This document shows positions 13,200 through 26,506 of a stretch of DNA of 64,000 bases, in pieces. The position numbers were made by a program, and so were the translations under genes. The stretch is from positions 2,347,289-2,411,288 of the forward strand of contig NC_087070.1 in NCBI RefSeq assembly GCF_963678635.1, written 5' to 3'. The notes beneath the pieces are model-generated. The model was not told the DNA's origin and searched no databases. It was given only the letters and a program-made list of their open reading frames with translations. The stretch is from Symsagittifera roscoffensis. Taxonomy: Eukaryota; Xenacoelomorpha; Acoela; Convolutidae. Numbering within the stretch: position 1 is the first letter of the stretch; each line of letters begins with the position of its first letter.

Positions 13200-15253
13200 C
13201 ATGATTCGACCTTGCTCGAGTTATGGTTGACCATGCTCGAGGTATTTTTGTCCGTGCTCGAGATATTTTTGACCGTTCTCGAGGTATATTCGACCGTGCT
13301 TGAGTTATGTTGCGACTGTGCTTGAGTTATTGTTCAACCTGCCGAGATTTGTTTCGACCATGCTCGAGTTTTGTTTCGACCGTGCTCGAGTTATGTTTCG
13401 ACAGTGCTCGAGATTTGATTCGATCATGTACGATTCATGTTTGACCGTGCTCGAGGTTTGTTTCGACCGTGCTCGAGTTATGTTTCGACGGTGCTCGAGT
13501 TATGTTTCGACAGTGCTCGAGTTTTGATTTGATCATGCACGATTTATGTTTGACCGTGCTCGAGGTTTGTTTCGCCCGTTCTCGAGATATGCTTCAATCG
13601 TGCTCGAGTTAGGCTTTGACCGTGATCGAGTAGTGGTATGACCCTGCTCAATTTACGATTCGGTCTTGCTCGAGGTATGTTTCGACCGTACTCGAAGTAT
13701 GACTCGACGGTGCTCGATGTATATTTCAACTGTGATCGAGGTAATCTCTAACTGTGGTTGATGAGTGTTTCGAACCTGCTCAACTTAAGATTCGACCGTG
13801 CTTGAGGTATGTTTAGCCTTGCTCGAGGTATGTTTCGACCGTGCCCGAGGAATGTTTCGACCGGGCTCGAGTTAGGCTTCGACCGTGATTGAGGAGTGGT
13901 TTGACAGTTCGCGAGTTACGATTTGGCCGCGCTCGAGGTATGTTTAGCCTTGCTCGAGGCATGTTTCGACCGTGCTCGAGGCATGCTTCGACCGTGCTCG
14001 AGGTATGGTTGACCATGCTCGAGGTAATTTGACCTGCTCGAGGTATTTTATGACCGTGCTCTAGGTATGCTTCGACCGTGCTCAAGATGTATTTCGACCA
14101 AGCACGAGTTATGATTGACCGTGCTCGAGGTCTGTTTCGACCATGCTCCAAGTATGACTCGACCGTGCTCGATTTATGTTTCAACTGTGGTCGAGGTAGT
14201 CTTCAACTGTGGTCGAGGTAGATCTTCATGATTCGACCTTGCTTGAGTTATGGTTGACCATGCTCGAGGTATTTTTGACCGTGCTCGAGATATTTTTGAC
14301 CGTTCTCGAGGTATATTCGACCGTGCTTGAGTTATGTTGCGACTGTGCTTGAGTTATTGTTCAACCTGCCGAGATTTGTTTCGACCATGCTCGAGTTTTG
14401 TTTCGACCGTGCTCGAGTTATGTTTCGACAGTGCTCGAGATTTGATTCGATCATGTACGATTCATGTTTGACCGTGCTCGAGGTTTGTTTCGACCGTGCT
14501 CGAGTTATGTTTCGACGGTGCTCGAGTTATGTTTCGACAGTGCTCGAGTTTTGATTTGATCATGCACGATTTATGTTTGACCGTGCTCGAGGTTTGTTTC
14601 GCCCGTTCTCGAGGTATGCTTCAATCGTGCTCGAGTTAGGCTTTGACCGTGATCGAGTAGTGGTATGACCCTGCTCAATTTACGATTCGGTCTTGCTCGA
14701 GGTATGTTTCGACCGTACTCGAAGTATGACTCGACGGTGCTCGATGTATATTTCAACTGTGATCGAGGTAGTCTCTAACTGTGGTTGATGAGTGTTTCGA
14801 ACCTGCTCAACTTAAGATTCGACCGTGCTTGAGGTATGTTTAGCCTTGCTCGAGGTATGTTTCGACCGTGCCCGAGGAATGTTTCGACCGGGCTCGAGTT
14901 AGGCTTCGACCGTGATTGAGGAGTGGTTTGACAGTTCGCGAGTTACGATTTGGCCGCGCTCGAGGTATGTTTAGCCTTGCTCGAGGCATGTTTCGACCGT
15001 GCTCGAGGCATGCTTCGACCGTGCTCGAGGTATGGTTGACCATGCTCGAGGTAATTTGACCTGCTCGAGGTATTTTATGACCGTGCTCTAGGTATGCTTC
15101 GACCGTGCTCAAGATGTATTTCGACCAAGCACGAGTTATGATTGACCGTGCTCGAGGTCTGTTTCGACCATGCTCCAAGTATGACTCGACCGTGCTCGAT
15201 ATATGTTTCAACTGTGGTCGAGGTAGTCTTCAACTGTGGTCGAGGTAGATCTT
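13200..15253. repeat. 1027-bp higher-order repeat, two copies plus a partial third
   Basis: Two adjacent units of 1027 bp (about 13200-14226 and 14227-15253) agree almost base for base. A third, more diverged partial copy follows from about 15254. Shared landmarks include the segment GTGCTTGAGTTATGT(T) and a monomer containing CAACCTGCCGAGATTTG. The units are made of the same 22-bp satellite as the rest of the array. Confidence 0.85.
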
Positions 15254-18200
15254 CATGATTCGACCTTGCTTGAGTTATGGTTGACCATGCTCGAGGTATT
15301 TTTGACCGTGCTCGAGATATTTTTGACCGTTCGCGAGGTATATTCGACCGTGCTTGAGTTATGTTTCCACTGTGATTGAGTTATTGTCCAACCTGCCGAG
15401 ATTTGTTTCGACCGTGCTGGAGTTTTGTTTCGACCGTGCTCGAGTTATGTTTCGACAGTGCTCGAAAGTTGATTCGATCATGCACGATTTATGTTTGACC
15501 GTGCTCGAGGTTTGTTTCGACCGTGCTCGAGTTATATTTCGACCGTGCTCGAGTTATGTTTCGACAGTGCTCGAGTTTTGATTCGATCATGCACGATTTA
15601 TGTTCGACCGTGCTCGAGGTTTGTTTCGACCGTTCTCGAGGTATGCTTCAATCGTGCTCGAGTTAGGCTTTGACCGTGATCGAGGAGTGGTTTGACCCTG
15701 CTCAATTTACGATTCGGTCTTGCTCGAGGTATGTTTCGACCGTACTCGAAGTATGACTCGACGGTGCTCGATGTATGTTTCAACTGTGATCGAGGTAGTC
15801 ATTAACTGTGGTTGATGAGTGTTTCGAACCTGCTCAACTTAAGATTCGACCGTGCTTGATGTATGTTTAGCCTTGCTCGAGGTATGTTTCGACCGTATTC
15901 GAGGCATGCTTCGACCGTGCTCGAGGTATGGTTGACCATGCTCGAGGTATGCTTCGATCATGCTTGAGTCAGGCTTTGACCGTGATCGAGGAGTGGTTTG
16001 ACCCTGATCAAGTTACGATTCGGCCGTGCTCGAGGTATGTTTCGACCGTGCTCGAAAAATGTCTCGACCGTGCTCGATGTGTGTTTCAACTGTGGTGGAG
16101 GTAGTCCTCAACTCTGGTTGATGAGTGTTTCGAGCCTGCTCTAGTTAAGATTCGACCATGCTTGAGGTATGTTTCACCGTGTTCGAGGTTTGTTTCGACC
16201 GTTCTCGAGGTATGCTTCAATCGTGCTCGAGTTAGGCTTTGACCGTGATCGAGGAGTGGTTTGACTCTGCTCAATTTGTGATTCGCTCTTGCTCGAGGTA
16301 TGTTTCGACCGTACTCGAAGTGTGACTCGACGGTGCTCGATGTATGTTTCAACAGTGGTCGAGGTAGTCTCTAACTGTGGTTGATGAGTGTTTCGAACCT
16401 GCTAGTTAAGATGTTTAGTCGAATCTGTTTAGCCTTGCTCGAGGTATGTTTCGACCGTGCCCGAGGTGTGTTTCGACCGTGTTCGAGGCATGCTTCGACC
16501 GTGCTCGAGGTATGGTTGACCATGCTCGAGGTATTTTGACCTGCTCGGGGTATTTTATGACCGTGCTCGAGTTATATTTCGACCATGCACGAGTTTTGAT
16601 TGACCGTGCTCGAGGTTTGTTTCGACCGTGCTCGAGGTATGCTTCGATCATGCTTAAGTCATGCTTTGACCGTGATCGAGGAGTGGTTTGACCCTGATCA
16701 AGTTACGATTCGACCATGATTGAGGTATGTTTAGCCTTGCTCGAGGTATGTTTCGACCGTGCCCGAGGCAGGCTTCGACCGTGCTCGAGGTATGGTTGAC
16801 CATGCTCGAGGTATTTTTGGCCTGCCCGAGGTATCTTTCGACCAAATTCGAGTTATGTTTCGACCGTGCTCGAGGTATGGTTCAACCGTGCCATTGTTAT
16901 TTTTCAACCCTGTTCGAGGTATGTTTCGACTGAGCTCGAGGTTTGTTTAGACCGTGGTCGAGGTAACCTTCAACTGTAATTGATGAGTGTTTCGAACTTG
17001 CTCAAGTTAGGATTATACCGTGCTCGAGGTATGTTTAGCTTTGCTGGAGGTACGTTTCAACTGTGTTCGGGGCATGCTTCGACCCTGCTCGGGGTTTATT
17101 TCGACCATGCTCGAGGTATTTTATGACCGTGCTCGTGGTATGCTTCGACCGTGCTCGAGTTATGTTTCGACCAAGCACGAGTTATGTTTGACGGTGCTCG
17201 AGATTTGTTTCGACCTTTAGGCTTTGGCCGTGATCAAGGAGTAGTTTGACCTGACCCTGCTCAATACGATTCGGCTGTGCTCGAGGTTTGTTTCGACCGT
17301 GCTCGAAGTATGACTCGACCGTGCTCGATGTGTGTTTCAACTGTGTTCGAGGTAGTCTTCAACTGTAGTTGATGAGTGTTTCGAACCTGCTCAAGTTAAG
17401 ATTCGATTGTTCTTGAGGTATCTTTAGCCTTGATCGAGGTATGTTTTGACCGTGCTGGAGGTACTTTTCGACCGTGCTTGAAGTATGTTTCGACAGTGCC
17501 ATTGTTACGATGTTATTTTCCAACCGTGCTCGAGTTAGGCTTCGACCGTGATTGAGCAGTGGTTCGACCGTGCTAGAATAACGATGTGGCGGCGCTCGAG
17601 GTAAGTTTAGCCTTGCTCGAGGTATGTTTTGATCGTGTTCGAGGCATGCTTCGACCGTGCTCGAGGTATGGTTGATCATGCTTGAGGAAGTTTTGACCTG
17701 ACCGCGGTATGTTTTGGCCTTGCTCAAGTTATGTTTCGACCGTGCTCGAGGTACGTTTCGACCGTGTTTGAAGTATGTTTCGACAGTGCCATTGTTACAT
17801 GGTTATTTTCCAACCGTGCTCGAGGTTTGTTTTGACCGTGCTCGAAGTATGACTCGACAATGCTCGAGGTATGTTTCAACCGTGATTGATTAGTGTTTCG
17901 AACTTGCTCAAGTTAAAATTATACGATTATAAGATTATTCGATCGTGATAGAAATATATTTTGACCGTGTTTGAGGTATGTTTTCATCGAGTTCAAGGTA
18001 CATTTAGACTGTGCTCCAGTTATGTTTCGACCGCGCTTGAATTATGTTTCGACCGTGCCATTGTTATACTCCAATTGTGCTCGAGGTATGTTTCGACTGT
18101 GCACGAGGTTTGTTTCGACCGAGCTCGAGGTCTGTTTCGACCGTGCTCGAAGTATGACTCGACCATACTCGAGGTATGCATCAACCGTGGTCGAGGAAAT

Positions 18201-19849
18201 CTTCAACTGTGATTGATGAATGTTTTGAACTTGCTCAAGTTAAGATTATACCATTTTCGATGCGTGTTTAGCTTTGCTCTAGGTATTTTTCAATCGTGTT
18301 CGAGGCATGCTTCGACCGTGATCAGGTTATGTTTAGACCATGCTCGAGGTATTTTAAGACCTTGCTCGAGGTAAGCTTCGACCGTGCTCTAGTTATGTTT
18401 CGACCTTGCACAAGTTATTTTTGACCGTGATCGAAGTAGGTTTCGACCGTGTTTGAGGTATGTTTCCACCGTGTTCAAGGTTTATTTAGAATGTGCTCGA
18501 AGTATGTTTCGACTGTGCTCGATTTACGATTCCGCCTTGTTCGAGGTATCTTATGTTATGCTTTGCTCATGTTATGTTATGAACGTGTTCGAGGCATGCT
18601 TCGACCCTGCTCGAGTCTGGTTCGACCATGCTCGAGGTATTTTTGATCGACCCCGAGGTATGTTTCGACCGTGCTCGAGTTATGTTTCGACCGTACTCGA
18701 GTTATGTTTCGACCGTACTCGAGATTTGTTTCGACCGTGATCGAGAAACATTCCGACCGTGATCGAATGATCGAAATATTTTTAGACCGTGCTCGAGGTA
18801 AGTTTTGACCGTGATTGAGGAATACTTTGATAGTGCTCGAGTTTGGCTTCGAGCGCGCTCGGGGTGTGTTTCGACCGTGCCCGAGGTATACTTCGACCGC
18901 GCTCGAGGTAGGCTTCGACCGTAATAGATGAATGTTTCGACAGTGCTCGAGTTGAGATTCGACTGTACTCGAAGTATTTTTCGAATCGATTGAAGTATGT
19001 TTTGAACTTGCTCGAGGTAAACTTCGACGTGCTCGAGGTATGGTTCGACCAAGCTCGAGAAACGCTTTAACTGTTTTGAAGGTAGGCTCCGACCGTGCTC
19101 GATGCATGTTTGCCTTACTCGATGAATGTTTCGATCGTGCTCGAGGTATGTTTCCATCGTGCTCGAGTTATGCTTCGACCGTGCTCGAAATTTTTCCGAC
19201 CGTGCTGGAGATTTGTTTCGACCGTGATCGAGAAAAATTCCGACCGTGATCGAGGTGTTTCGACCGTGCTCGAGGTATACTTTGACCGTGCTCGAGATAC
19301 GCTTCGACCGTGATTGAGGAAGTGTTCGATTGTGCTCGAGTTACGATTCGACCGTGCTCGTGGTATGTTTTGCCTGACTCGATGTATGTTTCCATCGTGC
19401 TCAAGGCATGTTTCGAACACGCTCGAGTTATGTTTCGACCTCGCTCGAGGTATTCTTTGACTGTGATTGAAGAATATTGCGACCGTGCATCAGTTAAAAA
19501 TCATCCGTGCTCGAGGTAAGTTTCACCTCGCTCGAGCTAATTTTTGACTCTGTTCGAGGTTTGTTTCGACAGTGCTCGAAGTATGACTCCACGTACTCCA
19601 GGTAGTCTTCAACCGTGATTGATGAGTGCTTCCAATGTGCTCAATTTAAGTTTCGACCGTCCTCGAAGTATGATTCGACATCTTAGGAGGTATGTTTCGA
19701 CCGTGCTTGAGGTATGTTTCGACCGTTCTCGAGTTATTTTCCAACCGTGCTCGAGGTTTGTTTTGACTGTGTTCGAGATTCATTTCGAGTTTCGACCCTG
19801 CTCGAAGTGCGACTCGAAGTGCTCGAGGTAGGCTTCGACCGTGATTGTG

Positions 19850-20036
19850 AAACGCTTCCTCTGAGTAAATAATCGTGTAAAAGGGTCAAGGAAATCGAAA
19901 TTCAGAAAAGAAATTGTTAATGAGACTTCTTCAATATCTGCCGGTGGTAGCTTTCCAAGTAAGCCCATCCCTGGAGCCATCCCTGAAGCCACGCCCTGGC
20001 CAGGTAAAACCAAGTCAAAGTCTATCAGGGATAGAG
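19850..20036. other. 187-bp unique-sequence island inside the satellite
   Basis: The satellite is interrupted by about 187 bp that contain no monomer-like sequence. They are less biased in composition and remain open on both strands: roughly 55 codons on the minus strand with a hydrophobic stretch, and a Ser/Pro/Lys-rich frame on the plus strand. I do not recognise either translation. On the plus strand a CCAG/GTAAAA sequence at about 20012 resembles a splice donor. I see no target duplication or inverted repeats at the borders. It may be a captured fragment of another sequence, possibly a transposon or exon remnant. Confidence 0.6.
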
Positions 20037-22627
20037 GTAATTTTTGACCTTGCTCGAGGTATGTTTTGACCTTGCTCGAAGTATGTCCTGACAGTGATCG
20101 AAGTATGTTTTGACCGTGTTGGAGTTATGTTGTGATGTATTCAAGATATTTTTAGACCGGTGTTGAGGTATGTTTCGACCATGCTTGAGGTAGGCTTTGA
20201 CCGTGATTGACAATTTTTTTGACCGTGATTGAGGTAGACTTCGACCATGATTGAGGAATATCGCGACCGTGCTTCAGTTAAAAATGATCCGTGCTCGAAG
20301 TATGTTTCACCTTGGTCCAGGTATTTTTGACCGTGCTCAGGCATGCTTCGACCGTCCTCGAAGTATGATTCTAAAAAGTACGAGGTTTGTTTCAGCCTTG
20401 CTTGAAGTATATTTCGACCGTCCTCGAGTCATTATCCAACCGTGCTTAAGGTCTGCTTCGATCGTGGTCGAGGTTTGTTTCGACCGTGCTGAAACTATGA
20501 GTCGATCGTGATCGAATGATGTTTCAATCGAGCTCAAGGTAGTCTTCAACCGTGATTGAGGAGTATTTCAACCGTGCTCAAGTTAAGAATTGACCGTGCT
20601 CGAGGTACGTTTCTATTGACCATGTTCGAGGCATGCTTCGACCGTGCTCGAGGTATAGTTCGACCATGCTCGATGGGTTTTTTGACCGTGCTTGGGGTAT
20701 GTTTCGACCGTGTTAGAGCTATGTTTTGACTCTGCTGAAATATGTGATCGAAATATCACCGTGATCGAAATATGTTTTGACCGTGTTCGTGGTATGTTTT
20801 GACTTTGCTCGAGGAAGGGTTTAACCGTGATTGAGGGTTGTTTCGACCGTGCTCGAGGTATGCTTCGACCGTGCTCAAAGTATGCTTCGACCAAGCTCGA
20901 GGAACGTTTCAACCGTGCTCGAGGTAGGCTTCCACCGTTATTGAGGAACGAATCGACCTTTTTCGAGTTACGATTCGGCCGAGCCTCGAGGTATGCTTAG
21001 ACCGTGTTCGAGGTAGGCTTCGAATTTGATTGAGGAATGATGCGACCGTGTTTGAGTTAAAATTCATGCTTGCTCGAGATAGGCTTCGACCTTGATTGAA
21101 AAAGGATGCGACCGTGCTTGAATTAAAATTCATGCGTGCTCGAGTTATTTTCCAACGGTGCTCGAGGTATGTTTCGACCGTGCTCAAGTTAAGATTCGAC
21201 CGTGCTCGAGGTAAGTTTTGCCTTGCGCGAGATAATTTTTGACCATGTTCGAGGCATGCTTCGACCGTGCTCGAGGTATGGTTTGACGATGCTCGAGGTT
21301 TGTGTTCAACCATGATTGAGGAGTGTTTCGATCGTGCTCAACTTAAGATTCGACCGCGCTCGAGGTATGTTTCGACCGTGTTCGTGGTATGTTTCGATCA
21401 TGTTCGGGTTATGTTTCGACCATGCTCGAGTTGTGTTTCCACCGTGCTCGAGTTTTGTTTCGACCGTGCTCAAGTTAAAAATCGACCGTGCTCGAGGTAT
21501 GTTTAGCCTTGCTCGAGATATCTTTTGACCATGTTCGAGGCATTTTTTGACCGTGCTCGAGGTATGATTCGAACACGCTCGAGGTACGTCTTGAGCTCGA
21601 TTGTGGTATATTTTGACCTTGCTCGAAAATTGTTCCGACTGTGGTCGAGGTTTGTTTCTACCGCGCTCGAGGTAGTGTTCAACCGTGATTGAGGAGTGTT
21701 TCGACCTTGTTCGAGTAAATATTCGCAAGTGCTCGAGGTTTGATTAGCTTTGCTCGAGTAATGTTTCATCCGTGTTCGAGACATGCTTCGACCGTGCTCG
21801 AGGTATGGTTCGACCATGCTCGAGGTATATTTTGACCGTGCTCGAGGTAGTGTTCAACCGTGATTGAGGAGTGTTTCGATCGTGCTCAAGTTAAGATTCG
21901 ACCGTGCTCGAGGTATGTTTTTACCGTGTTCGTGGTATGTTTCGACTGTGTTCGAGTTATGTTTCGACCGTGCTCGAGTTCTGTTTTCACCCTGGTCGAG
22001 TTTTGTTTCGACCGTGCTCAAGTTAAGATTCGACCGTGCTCGAGGTATGTTTAGCCTTGCTCGAGATATCTTTTGACAATGTTCTAGGCATGCTTCGACC
22101 GTGCTCGAGGTATAGTTCGACCATGCTCGAGGTATATTTTGACCGTGCTCGAGTTAGTGTTCTACCGTGGTTGATGAGTATTTCGATCGTGCTCAAGTCA
22201 AGATTCGACCGTGCTCGAGGTATGTTTTGACCCTATTCGTGGTATTTTTCGACTGTTTTCGAGTTGTGTTTCCACCGGGCTCGAGTTTTGTTTCGACCGT
22301 GCTCAAGTTAAGATTCGACCGTGCTCGAGGTATGTTTAGCCTGGATCGAGGTATGTTTCATCCGTGTTTGAGGCATGCTTCGACCGTGCTCAAGCTATGG
22401 TTCGACCATGCTCGAGGTATATTTTGACCGTGCTCGAGGTAGTGTTCAACCGTGCTCGAGGTATGTTTCGATCGTGTTCGTCGTATGTGTCGACCGTTTT
22501 CGAAATACTTTTCGACCGTGCTCGTGTTATGTTTCCAGCGTGCTCGAGTTTTGTTTCGTCTGTGCTTAAGATTAGATTCGACCGTGCTCGAGATATGTTT
22601 AGCCTTGCTCGAGATATCTTCTGACCG

Positions 22628-23811
22628 TGTTCGAGGCATGCTTCGACCGTACTCGAGGATTGACTCGACCATGCTCGAGGTTTTTTTTGTCCGTGCTCGA
22701 GGTAGTGTTCAACCGTGATTGAGGAGTGTTTCGATCGTGCTCAAGTTAAGATTCGACCGTGCTCGAGGTATGTTTTTACCGTGTTCATGGTATGTTTCGA
22801 CTGTGTTCGAGTTATGTTTCGACCGTGCTCGAGTTCTGTTTTCACCCTGGTCGAGTTTTGTTTCGACCGTGCTCAAGTTAAGATTCGACCGTGCTCGAGG
22901 TATGTCTTGATCGTGTTCGTGGTATGTTTTGACCTTGCTCGAGAATTAATTTGACCGTGCTCGAGATTTGTTTCGACCGTGCTCGAGGTAGTGCTCAACC
23001 GTGACTGACGAGTGTTTCGACTGTGATCGAGTTAAAACTCGACAGTGCTCGAGGTATGTTTAGCCTTGCTCGAGGTATGTTTCATCCGTGTTCGAGGAAT
23101 GCTTCGACCGTGCTCGAGGTATGGTTCGACCATGCTCGAGGTATATTTGATCGTGCTCGAGGTAGTGTTCAACCGTGATTGAGGAGTGTTTCGATCGTGC
23201 TCAAGTTAAGATTCGACCGTGTTCGAGGCATGCTTCGACCGTACTCGAGGATTGACTCGACCATGCTCGAGGTTTTTTTTGTCCGTGCTCGAGGTAGTGT
23301 TCAACCGTGATTGAGGAGTGTTTCGATCGTGCTCAAGTTAAGATTCGACCGTGCTCGAGGTATGTTTTTACCGTGTTCATGGTATGTTTCGACTGTGTTC
23401 GAGTTATGTTTCGACCGTGCTCGAGTTCTGTTTTCACCCTGGTCGAGTTTTGTTTCGACCGTGCTCAAGTTAAGATTCGACCGTGCTCGAGGTATGTCTT
23501 GATCGTGTTCGTGGTATGTTTTGACCTTGCTCGAGAATTAATTTGACCGTGCTCGAGATTTGTTTCGACCGTGCTCGAGGTAGTGCTCAACCGTGACTGA
23601 CGAGTGTTTCGACTGTGATCGAGTTAAAACTCGACAGTGCTCGAGGTATGTTTAGCCTTGCTCGAGGTATGTTTCATCCGTGTTCGAGGAATGCTTCGAC
23701 CGTGCTCGAGGTATGGTTCGACCATGCTCGAGGTATATTTGATCGTGCTCGAGGTAGTGTTCAACCGTGATTGAGGAGTGTTTCGATCGTGCTCAAGTTA
23801 AGATTCGACCG
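22628..23811. repeat. 592-bp higher-order repeat, two tandem copies
   Basis: Two units of 592 bp (22628-23219 and 23220-23811) are nearly identical. They share landmarks such as GTACTCGAGGATTGACTCG and TTGCTCGAGAATTAATTTG at exactly 592-bp spacing. Related but shorter or rearranged versions occur downstream to about 25.6 kb, so this was one step in a longer history of expansion. Confidence 0.85.
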
Positions 23812-25651
23812 TGCTCGAGGTATGTTTTTACCGTGTTTGTGGTGTGTTTCGACCGTGCTCGAGTTCTGTTTCCACCCTGGTCGAGTTTTATTTCGACTGT
23901 GCTCGAGGTATGTTTAGCCTGGCTCGAGGTATGTTTCATCTGTGTTTGAGGCATGCTTCGACCGTGCTCAAGCTATGGTTCGACCATGCTCGAGGTATAT
24001 TTTGACCGTGCTCGAGGTAGTGTTCAACCGTGATTGAGGAGTGTTTCGATCGTGCTCAAGTTAGGATTCGACCGTGCTCGAGGTATGTTTCGACCGTGTT
24101 CGTGGTATGTTTCGACCGTTTTCGAAATATTTTCCACCGTGCTCGAGTTTTGTTTCGTCAGTGCTTAAGATAAGATTCGACCGTGCTCGAGATATGTTTA
24201 GCCTTGCTCGAGATATCTTCTGACCATGTTCGAGGCATGCTTCGACCGTACTCGAGGTTTGACTCGACCATGCTCGAGGTATTTTTTGTCCGTGCTCGAG
24301 GTATGTTTCGACTGGGCTCGAGCTATGTTTCGACTGTGCTCAAGGTATGTTTCGACCGTGATAGAAATATGTCTTGACCGTGTTCGTGGTATGTTTTGAC
24401 CCTTGCTCGAGAATTAATTTGACCGTGCTCGAGATTTGTTTCGACCGTGCTCGAGGTATGGTTCGACCATGCTCGAGGTATATTTGACCGTGCTCGAGGT
24501 AGTGTTCAACCATGTTTGAGGAGTGTTTCGATCGTGCTCAAGTTAAGATTCGACCGTGCTCGAGGTATGTTTTTACCGTGTTCGTGGTAGGTTTCGACTG
24601 TGTTCGAGTTATGTTTCGACCGTGCTCGAGTTCTGTTTCCACCCTGGTCGAGTTTTATTTCGACCGTGCTCAAGTTAAGATTTGACCGTGATCGAGGCAT
24701 GTTTAGCCTTGCTCGAGATATCTTTTGACAATGTTCAAGGCATGCTTCGACCGTGCTCGAGTTATAGTTCGACCATGCTCGAGGTATATTTTGACCGTGC
24801 TCGAGTTAGTGTTCTACCGTGATTGATGAGTGTTTCGATCGTGCTCAAGTTGAGATTCGACCCTGCTCGAGGTACGTTTCGACCCTGTTCGTGGTATTTT
24901 TCGACCGTGTTCGAGTTGTGTTTCCACCGGGCTCGAGTTTTGTTTCGACCGTGCTCAAGTTAAGATTCGACCGTGCTCGAGGTATGTTTAGCCTGGCTCG
25001 AGGTATGTTTCATCTGTGTTTGAGGCATGCTTCGACCGTGCTCAAGCTATGGTTCGACCATGCTCGAGGTATATTTTGACCGTGCTCGAGGTAGTGTTCA
25101 ACCGTGATTGAGGAGTGTTTCGATCGTGCTCAAGTTAGGATTCGACCGTGTTCGTGGTATGTTTCGACCGTTTTCGAAATATTTTTCCACCGTGCTCCAG
25201 TTTTGTTTCGTCAGTGCTTAAGATAAGATTCGACCGTGCTCGAGATATGCTTAGCCTTGCTCGAGATATCTTCTGACCATGTTCGAGGCATGCTTCGACC
25301 GTACTCGAGGTTTGACTCGACCATGCTCGAGGTATTTTTTGTCCGTGATTGAGGAGTGTTTCGATCGTGCTCAAGTTAAGATTCGACCGTGCTCGAGGTA
25401 TGTTTTTACCGTGTTCGTGGTTTGTTTCGACTGTGTTCGAGTTATGTTTCGACCGTGCTCGAGTTCTGTTTCCACCCTGGTCGAGTTTTATTTCGACCGT
25501 GCTCAAGTTAAGATTCGACCGTGCTCGAGGTATGTTTAGCCTTGCTCGAGATATCTTTTGACAATGTTCGAGGCATACTTCGACCGTGCTCGAGGTATAG
25601 TTCGACCATGCTCGAGGTATATTTTGACCGTGCTCGAGTTAGTGTTCTACC

Positions 25652-26506
25652 GTGATTGATGAGTGTTTCGATTGTGCTCAAGTTAAGATTCGACCCTGCT
25701 CGAGGTATGTTTCGACCCTGTTCGTGGTATTTTTCGACCGAGTTCGAGTTGTGTTTCCACCGGGCTCGAGTTTTGTTTCGACCGTGCTCAAGTTAAGATT
25801 CGACCGTGCTCATTGTATGTTTAGCCTGGCTCGAGGTATGTTTCATATGTGTTTGAGGCATGCTTCGACCGTGCTCAAGCTATGGTTCGACCATGCTCGA
25901 GGTATATTTTGACCGTGCTCGAGGTAGTGTTCAACCGTGATTGAGGAGTGTTTCGATCGTGCTCAAGTTAGGATTCGACCGTGCTCGAGGTATGTTTCGA
26001 CCGTTTTCGTGGTATGTTTCGACCGTTTTCGAAATATTTTTCCACTGTGCTCGAGTTTTGTTTCGTCAGTGCTTAAGATAAGATTCGACCGTGCTCGAGA
26101 TATGTTTAGCCTGGCTCGAGGTATGTTTCATCTGTGTTTGAGGCATGCTTCGACCGTGCTCAAGCTATGGTTCGACCATGCTCGAGGTATATTTTGACCG
26201 TGCTCGAGTTAGTGTACTACCGTGATTGATGAGTGTTTCGATTGTGCTCAAGTTAAGATTCGACCCTGCTCGAGGTATGTTTCGACCCTGTTCGTGGTAT
26301 TTTTCGACCGAGTTCGAGTTGTGTTTCCACCGGGCTCGAGTTTTGTTTCGACCGTGCTCAAGTTAAGATTCGACCGTGCTCATTGTATGTTTAGCCTGGC
26401 TCGAGGTATGTTTCATCCGTGTTCGAGGCATGCTTTGACCAAGCTCGAGGTATGGTTTGACCTGGCTCGAAGTATATTTTGACCGCGCTCGAGGTAGTGT
26501 TCAACC
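25652..26506. repeat. 285-bp higher-order repeat, three copies
   Basis: Units beginning in a GTGATTGATGAGTGTTTCG or GTGATTGAGGAGTGTTTCG monomer recur at 25652, 25937 and 26222, a spacing of 285 bp (13 monomers of about 22 bp). Units one and three are closer to each other than to the middle one, which suggests an older two-unit (570-bp) repeat. Confidence 0.7.
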
